Below, in pieces: positions 1 through 8,936 of a stretch of 27,771 nt of DNA. Below the pieces are notes generated by a model. The model was given only the letters and a program-made list of their open reading frames with translations. It did no database searches and had not been told where the DNA came from. The stretch is from positions 1 through 27,771 of the forward strand of contig CAKUUG010000024.1 of assembly GCA_934692665.1 (NCBI GenBank). Direction: 5' to 3'. This DNA is from an uncultured Candidatus Melainabacteria bacterium (GTDB lineage Bacteria > Cyanobacteriota > Vampirovibrionia > Gastranaerophilales > Gastranaerophilaceae). Positions within the stretch are counted from its first letter, which is position 1. Each line of letters begins with the position of its first letter. A program made the position numbers and the translations under genes.

Positions 1-919
1 TTCTCATACAACGCTCCAAGCTGGAAGTATCAACCGCATAGCCGTGGTTTTGGGATGTCATTATTACTTTATTGTTTTCCAAATTAATCACAGGGTGATT
101 TCCGCCTCTGTGACCATATTTTAGCTTGTATGTTTTTGCACCTGTTGCAAGTGCCAATAATTGATACCCTAAGCAAATACCAAAAATAGGGATATTTCCC
201 GCAAGTTTTTTTATTTGTTCAATTTGAAAAATGTATTCTGAAGGATCTCCTGGGCCATTTGACAAAAATAAAGCATCAAACTTTTCTTTTAAAATCTCTT
301 CTGCACTTGTGTTTGATGGAAAAACCGTTAATTTACACCCTCTTTTTGCTAAAGAAACAAGGATATTTTTTTTGATTCCATAATCAAGAACAGCAACATT
401 GATATTGCCTTGGGGGTTGTAGATAGTTTTGTTTTTTGTTGTAACTTCATCTAAAATATGCGAATCGATTTTGAATTTTTGCATTTCTTTGATTTTTTGT
501 TTGATAAACAACTCATCAACATCAGCAGAAGTAATAAAAGCATTCATTGTGCCATATTCTCTGATTTTTTTAACTAAACTTCTTGTGTCTATATCATAAA
601 GTGCTACTATTCCTTTTTGTATCAAATATTCTCTTAGCGAGATTTTTGATTGGTAGTGACTTTCTTTTGAACAATAATTTTTTGAAACAAAACCAACGAG
701 AAAAGGCTTTTCTGATTCAAAGTCGTATTCGTTTATTCCGTAGTTGCCGATTTCAGGATATGTCATAACAACAATTTGCTTTGCGTATGAAGGGTCTGTT
801 AATACTTCTTGATAACCCACAATAGAAGTATTAAAGACAATTTCGCCCATATAACCGCCTATTGCTCCATACGATTCTCCTTTTATAACGCTTCCGTCTT
901 GAAGTATTAATGTTCCCAT
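1..919 (-). CDS. carA: Carbamoyl-phosphate synthase small (glutaminase) subunit, 3' end outside window
   Basis: This is the glutamine amidotransferase subunit. It releases ammonia from glutamine and passes it to CarB for carbamoyl phosphate, the first step of pyrimidine (and arginine) synthesis. About 306 codons are visible of a family that usually has 360-390. The N-terminus reads MGTLILQDGSVIKGESYG, typical of CarA. The class I amidotransferase nucleophile is Cys249 in FGICLGYQLLALATG, and FLSNGPGDP precedes it. The catalytic His/Glu of the triad lie beyond the left edge. The ATG at 919 follows AAGGAA and lies 12 nt after the pyrF stop, so this is the last visible gene of the pyr operon. 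carB may follow outside the window (inference). Confidence 0.95.
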   Translation of the reverse strand, partial: MGTLILQDGSVIKGESYGAIGGYMGEIVFNTSIVGYQEVLTDPSYAKQIVVMTYPEIGNYGINEYDFESEKPFLVGFVSKNYCSKESHYQSKISLREYLIQKGIVALYDIDTRSLVKKIREYGTMNAFITSADVDELFIKQKIKEMQKFKIDSHILDEVTTKNKTIYNPQGNINVAVLDYGIKKNILVSLAKRGCKLTVFPSNTSAEEILKEKFDALFLSNGPGDPSEYIFQIEQIKKLAGNIPIFGICLGYQLLALATGAKTYKLKYGHRGGNHPVINLENNKVIMTSQNHGYAVDTSSLERCMR

Positions 920-931
920 TTTTGTTTCCTT

Positions 932-1669
932 TTATATATCTAAAATTTCTTGATAAATCTTTTCTATTGCTTCAATTTTGTTTTCTGCTTTTGTGACAGC
1001 TCTACCTAAAACAATAAAATCGCTTCCGTCTTTTATAGCGTCAGACGGCGTAACTATACGTTTTTGGTCGTCTTTTGATGACCATTTTGGTCTTATTCCG
1101 GGTGTTAAAACCAAAAAGTCTTTCCCTAGTTCTTTTTTAATTGTTTTTAATTCTTTTGCAGAAGCTACAACTCCATCTAGTCCTGCTTCTTTGGCGTTTT
1201 TTGCCAATTTTACAACGAATTCTTCGCTATTTAAGTTGTTTGATAATTCGTTTTTTAAAATTTCATCAGAAATACTGGTTAATACAGTTACAGCTAAAAT
1301 CAAAGGTTTTTTTGTGTTGAATTTTTGACAAGCTTCCATTGCTCCTCTTTTGGCTGCTTTCATCATTTCTATTCCGCCTGTCGCATGGACATTGAAGAAA
1401 TTTGCTCCATTTTTAATTATGTTAAAAGAAGCCTTCTCTACTGTGTTTGGGATATCATGGAGTTTTACATCTAAAAAGAAATTTGAATTTTTTTCTTTTA
1501 TATAATTAACAATTTCCAAACCATATCCGCAAAACAGCTGGAGTCCTACTTTGAAAGTCCCAATATATGGACTAAAATCATCAACGAGTTTTTTTGCTTC
1601 TTCTATCGTTTCTACATCTAGTGCTAGAGTTAGTTTTTCTTTTATTTGTTCTCTTGAAAAATTAGTCAT
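932..1669 (-). CDS. pyrF: Orotidine 5'-phosphate decarboxylase
   Basis: Decarboxylates OMP to UMP, the last step of de novo UMP synthesis in the cytosol. The protein has 245 residues, normal for the bacterial short form. LALDV is near residue 15, FKVG holds Lys40, and the catalytic D-K-D signature is Asp67-Lys69-Asp72 in FLDVKLHDIPNTV. The phosphate-binding end has LTPGIRP and GRAVT. Its ATG lies inside the end of pyrC (8-nt overlap), which suggests translational coupling. Nothing is missing. Confidence 0.97.
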   Translation of the reverse strand: MTNFSREQIKEKLTLALDVETIEEAKKLVDDFSPYIGTFKVGLQLFCGYGLEIVNYIKEKNSNFFLDVKLHDIPNTVEKASFNIIKNGANFFNVHATGGIEMMKAAKRGAMEACQKFNTKKPLILAVTVLTSISDEILKNELSNNLNSEEFVVKLAKNAKEAGLDGVVASAKELKTIKKELGKDFLVLTPGIRPKWSSKDDQKRIVTPSDAIKDGSDFIVLGRAVTKAENKIEAIEKIYQEILDI

Positions 1670-2657
1670 CTATGATTATTCCTTTTAATTTCATTCCTTT
1701 ATAAGGAGATATTGTACATTTTGTTTTGAAGTGATTTGGAAAAACAACCCAGCTTTCATCCAATGCGACTTTTATGAATTTTTTATTTTCTATTCTCAAA
1801 ATTCTTCTTGGGTTGTATGCCATTTTTTCTAGAGTTTTTTCTAATCCCAAAAGCTCATACGCCAGAGAAAAAGCAGTCTCAAGTCCTGTTATTCCGTTTG
1901 GTGCTTCAGGATAAGGTTTTAGTTTTTCTGTGTTTGAATGTGGTGCATGGTCTGTTGCAATAACATCTATCGTTCCATCCATCAGCCCATCCATTATTGC
2001 ACGCCTATCTATTTCTGTACCCAAAGGCGGATTCATTTTGTATCTGCCTGTTGTATCGATATCATCTTTTGTAAAAGTAAAATAGTGAGGGGCTGTTTCA
2101 GCGGTTAGGTTTTTCAACCCTTGTTTTTTTGCATTCCTAATTAAATCCACGCTTTCTTTTTTTGAAACATGACAAAAATGAAGACGGGGATGAAAACCAT
2201 CTTCATTTGCTTTTTTGAACATTTCTATTTGCCAGTTTATTTCGTTTGCTTCATCTTCACAATGCGACAGAATCAATTCTTCTGATTTTAGTGCATTTAA
2301 AAAAACATCTTTATCTAAAATCGGAAGCCCATCATTAGAAAATCCTACCGCTCCTGCTTTTTTAAGTTCTTTAAAATCAACAAGTTCAAGTGAATTTAGG
2401 TTTTTTGTGACTGCTGCAATAGGATAAATATTAAAACGGTATTTTTTTGCTTTTTTTAAGATGTATTTAATAATTTCGGGATTGTCCGCAACGGGATTTG
2501 TGTTTGGCATTGTACAAACTCCGCTAAAACCACCTTTTTTAGCAGATTTTATGCCTGTTTCGATTGTTTCTTTGTATTCAAACCCCGGTTCTCTAAAATG
2601 CACATGCATATCAATTAATGAAGGAATTTGTGTTATTTTAAATTCTTTTTTGTTCAT
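1662..2657 (-). CDS. pyrC: Dihydroorotase, unusually compact
   Basis: Cyclises N-carbamoyl-aspartate to dihydroorotate. The metal-site residues of class I dihydroorotase are all visible: His18/His20 (DMHVHFREPG), Asp109 (GFSNDG), His132 (SHCED), His163 (FCHVS) and Asp236 (ATDHAPH). The substrate-side motifs APNGITGLET and KMNPPLG are also present. At 331 residues it is well below the usual 420-430 of class I. The N-terminal beta-sandwich part before HxH is only about 16 residues, and the segment between HCED and HVS is cut to about 28 residues, lacking the usual LGLPG..AE stretch. The normal Arg after NPPL is Gly213. The start codon shares one base with the pyrB stop (TAATG). The conserved active site argues for a working enzyme. 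Confidence 0.9.
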   Translation of the reverse strand: MNKKEFKITQIPSLIDMHVHFREPGFEYKETIETGIKSAKKGGFSGVCTMPNTNPVADNPEIIKYILKKAKKYRFNIYPIAAVTKNLNSLELVDFKELKKAGAVGFSNDGLPILDKDVFLNALKSEELILSHCEDEANEINWQIEMFKKANEDGFHPRLHFCHVSKKESVDLIRNAKKQGLKNLTAETAPHYFTFTKDDIDTTGRYKMNPPLGTEIDRRAIMDGLMDGTIDVIATDHAPHSNTEKLKPYPEAPNGITGLETAFSLAYELLGLEKTLEKMAYNPRRILRIENKKFIKVALDESWVVFPNHFKTKCTISPYKGMKLKGIIIDD

Positions 2658-3547
2658 TAAACACCTTGTCCTGCAAGCAACATATCTAAAATTGCCATTC
2701 TTATATATACGCCGTTTTCTGCCTGTTTTAGTATAGTTCTTGCGTTTTGAGTTTTTATAACATCTGATGCAATTTCGACATCTTTGTTAACAGGTCCCGG
2801 ATGCATTAATAAAGCTGCATAAGGAAGATTTTCTTTTGTGATTTGATAATTTTTTATGTAGCTATCAAAATCAATTTTTTCTTGTATTCTTTCTTTTTGT
2901 ATTCTTAAAGCCATTACAACATCAGTATCTTCAAAACATTCTTCAAGATTTGTAAAATATTCTACATCTTCAATTGTTTCATCTTGAAATTCTTTTGGTG
3001 CAAGACACCTTACTTTTACATTGAATTTCTTTAACAGCTCAATATTTGATTTTGCAACACGAGAATGAACAATATCGCCGACGATTGTAATTTTCTTTTC
3101 GCTTAAGTCTAGAAAGTGTTTTTTAAGCGTATAATAATCCAAAAGTGCTTGAGTCGGATGAGATGAAGTTCCGCTGCCTGCGTTTATAAAAGAAATCGGA
3201 TTGTAGTACGACTGTTCTTTTAGTTCGTTGATGAGTTTGTCATCTGTATGTCTCATTACAAAAACATTCATACCTATTGCAGATAGATTATTTATTGTAT
3301 CAAACAAATCCTCTCCTTTGTTAATGGAAGAAGTTTGAACATCGAAGTTGTATTTGTTTGCTGATATTTTGTTTTCTGCCATCTCAAAAGAAAGCTTTGT
3401 TCTTGTTGAATTTTCAAAAAACATATTAACAACATGTCCGTTTGCGTGATTTGAGCGTCTGATTTTCTTTTCAAATTCAGAAGCTCTAATACAGATTTTA
3501 TTTATATCATCTGTTGAAAGTGATTTTATATCTATTAAATGATTCAT
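2657..3547 (-). CDS. pyrB: Aspartate carbamoyltransferase catalytic subunit
   Basis: Joins carbamoyl phosphate to aspartate, the committed step of pyrimidine synthesis. The protein has 296 residues, the usual size of a catalytic chain. The carbamoyl-phosphate loop is STRTKLSFE (from Ser47), with the mobile-loop Lys in SSINKGED (70s), then HPTQALLDYYT (from 130), GDIVHSRVAKSN and HPGPVNKDVE (about 249). This combination separates ATCase from ornithine carbamoyltransferase. No regulatory pyrI is in the window, so it probably acts as an unregulated trimer (inference). Both ends overlap neighbours by one base as TAATG, a sign of tight translational coupling. Confidence 0.96.
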   Translation of the reverse strand: MNHLIDIKSLSTDDINKICIRASEFEKKIRRSNHANGHVVNMFFENSTRTKLSFEMAENKISANKYNFDVQTSSINKGEDLFDTINNLSAIGMNVFVMRHTDDKLINELKEQSYYNPISFINAGSGTSSHPTQALLDYYTLKKHFLDLSEKKITIVGDIVHSRVAKSNIELLKKFNVKVRCLAPKEFQDETIEDVEYFTNLEECFEDTDVVMALRIQKERIQEKIDFDSYIKNYQITKENLPYAALLMHPGPVNKDVEIASDVIKTQNARTILKQAENGVYIRMAILDMLLAGQGV

Positions 3548-4122
3548 TATTTTCCTGCTCTGCTTCCTGGTTTTACAAGCTCAATTCCTTGTTTGCACAA
3601 AGGACAATCGCAAGGGTCATACGTAACAGGTGAAGATTGTAATAATGAATAGATTTTGAATTCATTATCCAATTTGCCTTGTGTTCTATCCACAATACAA
3701 CCGACTCCAACTACATCTACTCCAAATTCCTTTAGTGCTTCTTTTGTTTCAAAAATCGTTCTTGCTGTTGTAATTACATCTTCAATTATAACAACTTTTT
3801 CTTTTTTTGTTAAGCTGTAACCACGTCTTAATTGCATAATTCCATCTTTTCTTTCGACAAACAAATTTCTTTTTTTTGTTTGTTTTGCAACTTCATAACC
3901 AAATATAACCGCTCCTATTGCAGGTGCAACAATAGTATCAAACTCTATATCGGATAGTTTTTTTGCCAATTCTTTTGCCAAAGTTTCTACAATATCAGGA
4001 TATTGATACAACTTTGCACATTGAAAATAAGTGTCTGAATGAAGTCCGGATGTCAGACAGAAGTGACCTTTCAACAGTCCATCCGCTTTTATCAACAATT
4101 CTTTTATATCTATATTTTCCAT
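3547..4122 (-). CDS. pyrE: Orotate phosphoribosyltransferase
   Basis: Transfers phosphoribose from PRPP to orotate, giving OMP. The protein has 191 residues. The PRPP-binding motif is VVIIEDVITTART (about 110-122); the usual TTGGS is TTART here, so the second Gly is replaced. HFCLTSGLHSDTYF near residue 20 fits the orotate-binding hood region, and VAPAIGAVIFGYEVA follows. The C-terminal CPLCKQGIELVKPGSR is the tail seen in the longer PyrE type. It ends in a one-base overlap with pyrB and starts one base after the pyrD stop. Confidence 0.95.
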   Translation of the reverse strand: MENIDIKELLIKADGLLKGHFCLTSGLHSDTYFQCAKLYQYPDIVETLAKELAKKLSDIEFDTIVAPAIGAVIFGYEVAKQTKKRNLFVERKDGIMQLRRGYSLTKKEKVVIIEDVITTARTIFETKEALKEFGVDVVGVGCIVDRTQGKLDNEFKIYSLLQSSPVTYDPCDCPLCKQGIELVKPGSRAGK

Positions 4123-4123
4123 T

Positions 4124-5053
4124 TTATTCTCCTTTGATTTTTAATTTTAGATTTTCAAAATCTTTGAAACCATTTTTTTCTATGTAATTTTTTAATTCTA
4201 ATGCCAGAGTTGTACATATTTTTGGGTGCGTAAAATTTGCTGTTCCGATTTGAAAAGCATCAGCACCAACTGCAATAAATTCAAACAAATCTTCTAATTT
4301 TGAAATTCCGCCCATTGCAATAATCGGAAGGTCTACTGTTTTTTTGATTTGGTTTATCATATACAAAGCAACAGGTTTTATGCAAACACCGGACAAACCG
4401 CCTTGAACAGTTCTTTTGATAAATTTGTTGCCTATTCTTTTGACTTCGACTCCTAGACCACGAAGTGTATTTATTGCGCTGATACAATCAGCCCCACCGG
4501 ATTGCACTGCTTGTGCTAAAGTACAAATATCAGAAGTATTTGGAGACAATTTTACAATCAAAAATCCGCTGTAGTTTTTTCTGATTTTTGATATTAATTT
4601 GTATAAACTTTCTGGATTTAAACCAAATTCCAAACAACCTGATTTTACATTTGGACAAGAAACATTGACCTCTATTGCTTTTATGTTGTTTTTGTCGGCA
4701 ATAGAAGACAATTTTTCGTAATCTTCTATAGTAGAGCCTGCAATGTTTAGTAAAAAGTTGATATTTTTTTGTTTTAGAATGGGAAGTTTTTCTTCGATGA
4801 ATTTTTCAATCCCAATGTTTTCAAGCCCTATTCGATTAATCATTCCACAAGATGTTTCAAAAATTCTATCACCTTCGTTTCCGTTCCTTTTTTCTAGAGT
4901 TATCCCTTTTGTAGAAATTGCACCCAAGCAATTGAAGTCAATAAAATTTTCATATTCATCGGCGTAGCCGAAAGTTCCACTTGCTCCAATTAATGGCGAA
5001 GGCAGAATCAGTTCTTTTGTTTTATTTTTTAGTATTGTTTTTAAAATTTCCAT
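4124..5053 (-). CDS. pyrD: Dihydroorotate dehydrogenase, class 1B catalytic subunit
   Basis: FMN enzyme that oxidises dihydroorotate to orotate. Class 1B works with PyrK and uses NAD. The protein has 309 residues and a (beta/alpha)8 fold. Visible marks are SPLIGASGTFGY near the N-terminus, VNVSCPNVK with the catalytic base Cys133 (class 1 uses Cys, class 2 Ser), KLSPNTSDI, and the FMN phosphate region MGGISKLED..GADAFQIGTA. The immediately upstream pyrK, two bases away, supports class 1B. GGAGAATAAA at its 3' end supplies the ribosome site of pyrE. Confidence 0.95.
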   Translation of the reverse strand: MEILKTILKNKTKELILPSPLIGASGTFGYADEYENFIDFNCLGAISTKGITLEKRNGNEGDRIFETSCGMINRIGLENIGIEKFIEEKLPILKQKNINFLLNIAGSTIEDYEKLSSIADKNNIKAIEVNVSCPNVKSGCLEFGLNPESLYKLISKIRKNYSGFLIVKLSPNTSDICTLAQAVQSGGADCISAINTLRGLGVEVKRIGNKFIKRTVQGGLSGVCIKPVALYMINQIKKTVDLPIIAMGGISKLEDLFEFIAVGADAFQIGTANFTHPKICTTLALELKNYIEKNGFKDFENLKLKIKGE

Positions 5054-5054
5054 C

Positions 5055-5783
5055 TTATTCCCATATTATTTCATTTGATAAAAAAACAGGCCCGTCTTTA
5101 CAAATTGAAGATATTGTTTCTTTGTTGTTTTTTATTGTTTTGATAACACAGCCTCTGCATACACCAATGCCACATGCCATAACTTTTTCCATTGCAACTT
5201 GATATTCAATGTTTAGTTTTTTTGAGATTTCATTTATTAATTTCAAAACCACATAAGGCCCGCAAGCGTATATTATTTCTATGTTTTTTTCTTTTATTGT
5301 TTTTTCTATATCATCGACAACGCTTCCTTCGATTTTGACTTCGTCATAGCCTGTTATTACTTCATCTTCATTTTTAAAACCTGCCAAAAGAATGTTTTTT
5401 ATGCTTTTTTGATTTAATTCTTTTTTTAAAAACAACATCGGTGCAATTCCTATTCCTGCACCAACAAGTAGAGAATTTTTGTTTTTTATGTTAAAACCAT
5501 TGCCCAATGGTGCTAAAAAATCAATCTTGTCATCGATTTTTAAATTTTTCAAAAACTCTGTTCCTTCACCTTTTACTTTGAATAACACAGTTAAAAGGCT
5601 TTCGTTTTCAGATATTTTTTCAAAATCAGAAATGCTAAAAGGTCTTCTTAAGGTTTTGTTGTTGCATAAAATCGAAACAAATTGTCCTGAGCGTGCTGTT
5701 TGTAGATTTGATTTGATAATCAAACGAAAAGTATCTTTTGCAATTGCTTCTATATTAAAAATTTTTCCTTTGTATTCGTTCAT
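5055..5783 (-). CDS. pyrK: Dihydroorotate dehydrogenase electron-transfer subunit
   Basis: FAD/[2Fe-2S] partner of PyrD; it passes electrons from dihydroorotate to NAD. The protein has 242 residues. The FAD-binding signature is RRPFSI at 46-51, the nucleotide part is VGAGIGIAPMLFL (107-119), and YACGPYVVLK is near 172. The iron-sulfur cysteines are Cys204, Cys209, Cys212 and Cys228 in MACGIGVCRGC and SICKDGPVF. It is the first gene of the operon. Its ATG follows AAAGAGAAA, only about 20 nt past a terminator-like hairpin, so readthrough of that hairpin may set expression. Confidence 0.95.
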   Translation of the reverse strand: MNEYKGKIFNIEAIAKDTFRLIIKSNLQTARSGQFVSILCNNKTLRRPFSISDFEKISENESLLTVLFKVKGEGTEFLKNLKIDDKIDFLAPLGNGFNIKNKNSLLVGAGIGIAPMLFLKKELNQKSIKNILLAGFKNEDEVITGYDEVKIEGSVVDDIEKTIKEKNIEIIYACGPYVVLKLINEISKKLNIEYQVAMEKVMACGIGVCRGCVIKTIKNNKETISSICKDGPVFLSNEIIWE

Positions 5784-5802
5784 ATTTTTCTCTTTTTCAT
5801 AT

Positions 5803-5886
5803 AAAAAAAAGAAGACAAAATCGCCTTCTTTTTATTTTATAGAAATATTTGTTTTTTTGACTCTTGTATTCATTAAAATAATTATA
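5803..5886 (-). promoter_or_regulatory. Candidate pyr operon promoter and attenuator leader
   Basis: On the minus strand a TATAAT box lies at 5886-5881. A 13-codon ORF (ATG at 5873, TAA at 5834-5832; MNTRVKKTNISIK) follows at once. A hairpin then forms from 5833-5823 and 5816-5806 (arms AAAAAGAAGGC and GTCTTCTTTTT, one G-T pair, 6-nt loop), and its T-run reaches 5803. The stop codon sits inside the hairpin's left arm, so a translating ribosome could affect folding. This resembles the layout of known pyr attenuators. No good -35 is visible. The hairpin could also just be a second terminator for the gene upstream. Confidence 0.45.
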
Positions 5887-5928
5887 TTAAAAACATAAAT
5901 TATTTTGATAGTAATTTTACAAAAATTT

Positions 5929-5966
5929 AAAAAATTATTGTTTCAATTTTGCTTAAAATTAACAAT
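5929..5966 (-). terminator. AT-rich terminator of the UbiB-like gene
   Basis: On the minus strand ATTGTTAATTTT pairs with AAAATT..AACAAT (two-base bulge, AAGC loop) and is followed by six T. It lies 35 nt after the stop at 6002. The stem is weak in GC, so strength is uncertain. Confidence 0.4.
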
Positions 5967-6001
5967 CATATTATTCGCATTTTCTTTCTTAGGATAACTG
6001 T

Positions 6002-8842
6002 TTATAATAAATCATCTAAAGTATCAACTACGTTTCCTATTCCTCCTCCTTGTTTTAATTCATAAGTCAAAAATTCAAGACTGTTTTTCTTTGGAGTCGA
6101 TTTGCTTTTTTTCAATTTCATTTTATCAGCAGGAGAAAGAGCGGCTAGATTCATTTTTTCTTGTCGTTTTTGATTATTAGATAGTCTGTGAAGTATTTTT
6201 AAGCCTTTTCCACCTGCAGTAAGTGTATTAACACCAATTTCTTTTATGTTTTTGGAGTTGTCAATTTTTCTTACTAAACTTTCCCCATAATTACTCATAA
6301 ATTCTGCCATTGATTGTTGGGCGGATGTTTTTGATTTTATCAAATTACCTTGGGTGTCGGATGGAATGATATTAAGTTTTTGCATGATTCCATCTGTTAT
6401 AGATAAGATATTGTCATTAGTAACATTACCCAAATATGTTTCATTATCAAAGAAAGATTTTTTGAGTTCTGTAATTAACAATTCTCTTGCTTTTGCTTTG
6501 TCCATATTTTGAGGTAATTTTGCACCTTCTAAAACAAAATCTGCTATATTTTCGTAGTCACAATTTTTTATGTAATTAGACAGATTCAAAAATCTCATAG
6601 CTGTTTCTTGGCTTTGGTGGATTGTATTACCTGTATCGATTAATGTAAAGAAATCTTTTTTGCCTTCTTTTAGTCCTTTTATATCAATAAATATATTACC
6701 GGGGTGAATATCACCGTGGATAATTTTTCCTTCTTTACTAATTTTGCTGAATTGTTCAACAAAAATATCTTGGTATGCTTCAAGCATTCTTTGTGATTCT
6801 TCTTCTGTTAAACCTTCTACCATTTTGTCTAATTCGATAAATTTGTCATAATCTTTTAGTTCTTTTCTATATTTATTAAGTTCATCTGTTGCGGATTTGC
6901 TTCTTTTATTAATGATTTCTTCTGGACCTTCTACGCCTTTTTCTTTTATTTTTTTCGATATTGAACCTGGTTCAAATTCGTTTAACTCAGCTTTTGCCTC
7001 GTTTAAATTTTTTCTTAGCTCGGCCAATATATCTTTGTAGTAATCTTCGTATTCTTTTAGTTCTTTTTCTATTTCGGATCTGGATTTTATTTTACCTGTT
7101 TTGTAATCGGTAAAATGTCGTTTTAATTCTATATGTTTTCCAAGGTCGCTTAATGGAATACCTTCTGCTTTTTCCATTACATACAAGCCATTTTTTACTT
7201 CGACCGGTTGAACCAATTTTGCTTTTGTTGTTACTTTTGCAAGTTCTTTTGCCGCATTCATTTCATTGTTAAAGTCTACTTCTTGAACTACACCTTGAGC
7301 AATGTTTTCGATATTGTCAATCAAGAATTGTTTTTCTTCTTGAGTTTTGTCATTTAAACCATTAATAATATCAATGAATTTTTGTTTATCGGCATTGATT
7401 TTTTCTGCACTGATGCCATTTTTTAGCATTTTTATACAGTATTCTTTTTCGCCATCTTTTACCAAATATGTTTCAGCAACCGTACCAACACCAACACATT
7501 TTTCTACTGTGTATTTGTTGCCAAATGTTTTTGATATCAAGTCTTGTGCTTCTTCAAGGGTTCTGGTTGGAGGACAATCTGTTTTTAGTGCACGAGCTAA
7601 AGAATCATTGTTGCTAACGGCAATTTGTTTGAATTTTAGTGCGAATATATTTTCTTCGCTTAGTTGTTGAATTTTTTCAGATGTTGATAATGTTGAATCA
7701 TTCATAATTGCTTTTATTCTTTCATCTTGGAATAAAACTTCTTCCAATTGTTGATAAGAAGTTTTTCCTTCGGATGTTTTTTGTAAGTTTGCTTTTTTTA
7801 GATTGTCTATTGCTTCATTTATATTTTTTTCAAAAACTTTGTTGTATTTGCCTTGTTGTATTGCAGGAAGAGCAATAGCAACAGCCGAAGCTGCGTTTAT
7901 AATTGCTGATGATTTTAAGTTTTCTATATATCCTTTTATTGATTTGTTTTTAGCATCTTCTTTTGAACCTATAAAATACCTAGAAAGCGAATTCAATCCG
8001 GCATAAATCGGAGCACCCGCTACACCCAAAACAGATACTATAGGTGTCATCAAACCATTGATTGCACCTGTTGTAAAGTTTCTGAAATTTGCATTTTTTC
8101 TTTGTTTTTTTGCTTGTTTTTTTGCAAGTTTTATTTCTTCTTTTGACATTTTTTCTTTGTCAATTTCTGCTTTGTATTGTTTTGTTCCGATTCTGTTTGC
8201 TTTTAGTAGATTTGATTTTACAAAACCGCCGATAAATACTGCAGCTGTAGCGGCTGCAAAGATTGCAGTTGATCTTTTATCAATACGTTTTTCTACAAAG
8301 TTCTTTGCAAATTTAATGACATTTTGCATTTTACCTTTTTCTAGATTTTTTGATTCATTTTCTAGATTTTTAACTATTGTATCTTTTATATCAGGGACAG
8401 TAACATTTTTTGCAACTTTTTTTTCTATAAATTGTTTTATTGCAAAAAATCCAAAAATAGAAGCTCCGCAAGAAGCAACATCAGCTGTTGCTTGTGCTGT
8501 GTTTTCTTGTGCCAAACGATACAAGTGAATGTCGTTTTCTAATTTTTCTTGCGAAACTTCGCCTGTTTTTACTTTTTCTAAAGACGAATCCAATTTTTTT
8601 GAACTGTATCCGATTCCGGTTAAGTTCTTTATTTTGTCTGCCAATTTTTCAATAAGACCATTTTGTCTTTTTGCTTTGTCAATTTTACTTTGCAATTCGA
8701 CAGTGTCTTGTATTTTTGTATCTACATTCGACAAAGGCAATTGTGGAGTTGCTTTTTGTGTTTCTGTATTTGAATTTGCAACAGTGGTGTTTCCTTGTGT
8801 TTTCTTTTGAAAATCGTTAAACGAAATGAAGGCATTGTTCAT
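6002..8842 (-). CDS. Large membrane-associated UbiB/ABC1-type kinase-like protein
   Basis: 946 residues from the ATG at 8842, which has AAGGAG eight bases upstream; a longer reading to 8947 lacks a ribosome site and would overlap the helicase gene. The C-terminal half shows an atypical ABC1/UbiB/ADCK kinase: degenerate KxGQ region at 403-407, loop VGVGTVAETY (450-459), Lys471 (CIKML), the family's EVDFNNE (521-527), HGDIHPGN (709-716, catalytic Asp711) and LIDTGN (metal Asp736). About 100 extra charged, coiled-coil-like residues (570-690) separate the two lobes. The N-terminal half has four hydrophobic stretches near 121-138, 191-208, 258-290 and 312-328, with basic stretches between. Substrate is unknown; UbiB proteins act in quinone or lipid metabolism, but no such genes are nearby. 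Function is inferred at family level only. Confidence 0.8.
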   Translation of the reverse strand: MNNAFISFNDFQKKTQGNTTVANSNTETQKATPQLPLSNVDTKIQDTVELQSKIDKAKRQNGLIEKLADKIKNLTGIGYSSKKLDSSLEKVKTGEVSQEKLENDIHLYRLAQENTAQATADVASCGASIFGFFAIKQFIEKKVAKNVTVPDIKDTIVKNLENESKNLEKGKMQNVIKFAKNFVEKRIDKRSTAIFAAATAAVFIGGFVKSNLLKANRIGTKQYKAEIDKEKMSKEEIKLAKKQAKKQRKNANFRNFTTGAINGLMTPIVSVLGVAGAPIYAGLNSLSRYFIGSKEDAKNKSIKGYIENLKSSAIINAASAVAIALPAIQQGKYNKVFEKNINEAIDNLKKANLQKTSEGKTSYQQLEEVLFQDERIKAIMNDSTLSTSEKIQQLSEENIFALKFKQIAVSNNDSLARALKTDCPPTRTLEEAQDLISKTFGNKYTVEKCVGVGTVAETYLVKDGEKEYCIKMLKNGISAEKINADKQKFIDIINGLNDKTQEEKQFLIDNIENIAQGVVQEVDFNNEMNAAKELAKVTTKAKLVQPVEVKNGLYVMEKAEGIPLSDLGKHIELKRHFTDYKTGKIKSRSEIEKELKEYEDYYKDILAELRKNLNEAKAELNEFEPGSISKKIKEKGVEGPEEIINKRSKSATDELNKYRKELKDYDKFIELDKMVEGLTEEESQRMLEAYQDIFVEQFSKISKEGKIIHGDIHPGNIFIDIKGLKEGKKDFFTLIDTGNTIHQSQETAMRFLNLSNYIKNCDYENIADFVLEGAKLPQNMDKAKARELLITELKKSFFDNETYLGNVTNDNILSITDGIMQKLNIIPSDTQGNLIKSKTSAQQSMAEFMSNYGESLVRKIDNSKNIKEIGVNTLTAGGKGLKILHRLSNNQKRQEKMNLAALSPADKMKLKKSKSTPKKNSLEFLTYELKQGGGIGNVVDTLDDLL

Positions 8843-8936
8843 TAATAAATCTCCTTGGTGATATATATAAAAAAACATATTGTTTGTATATATTGCTTTT
8901 AAAAAATATATGCCGTTTACATTTCTTAAATAAAAA

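Noticed and set aside
583..768. ORF on the plus strand opposite carA
   Set aside because: carA is in an unbroken frame on the minus strand over the same bases, with clear family motifs.
8058..8528. 156-codon plus-strand ORF opposite the UbiB-like gene
   Set aside because: Rich in Phe, Ser and Ala as expected from the reverse of a Lys/Glu/Ala-rich gene; no ribosome site and no family resemblance.
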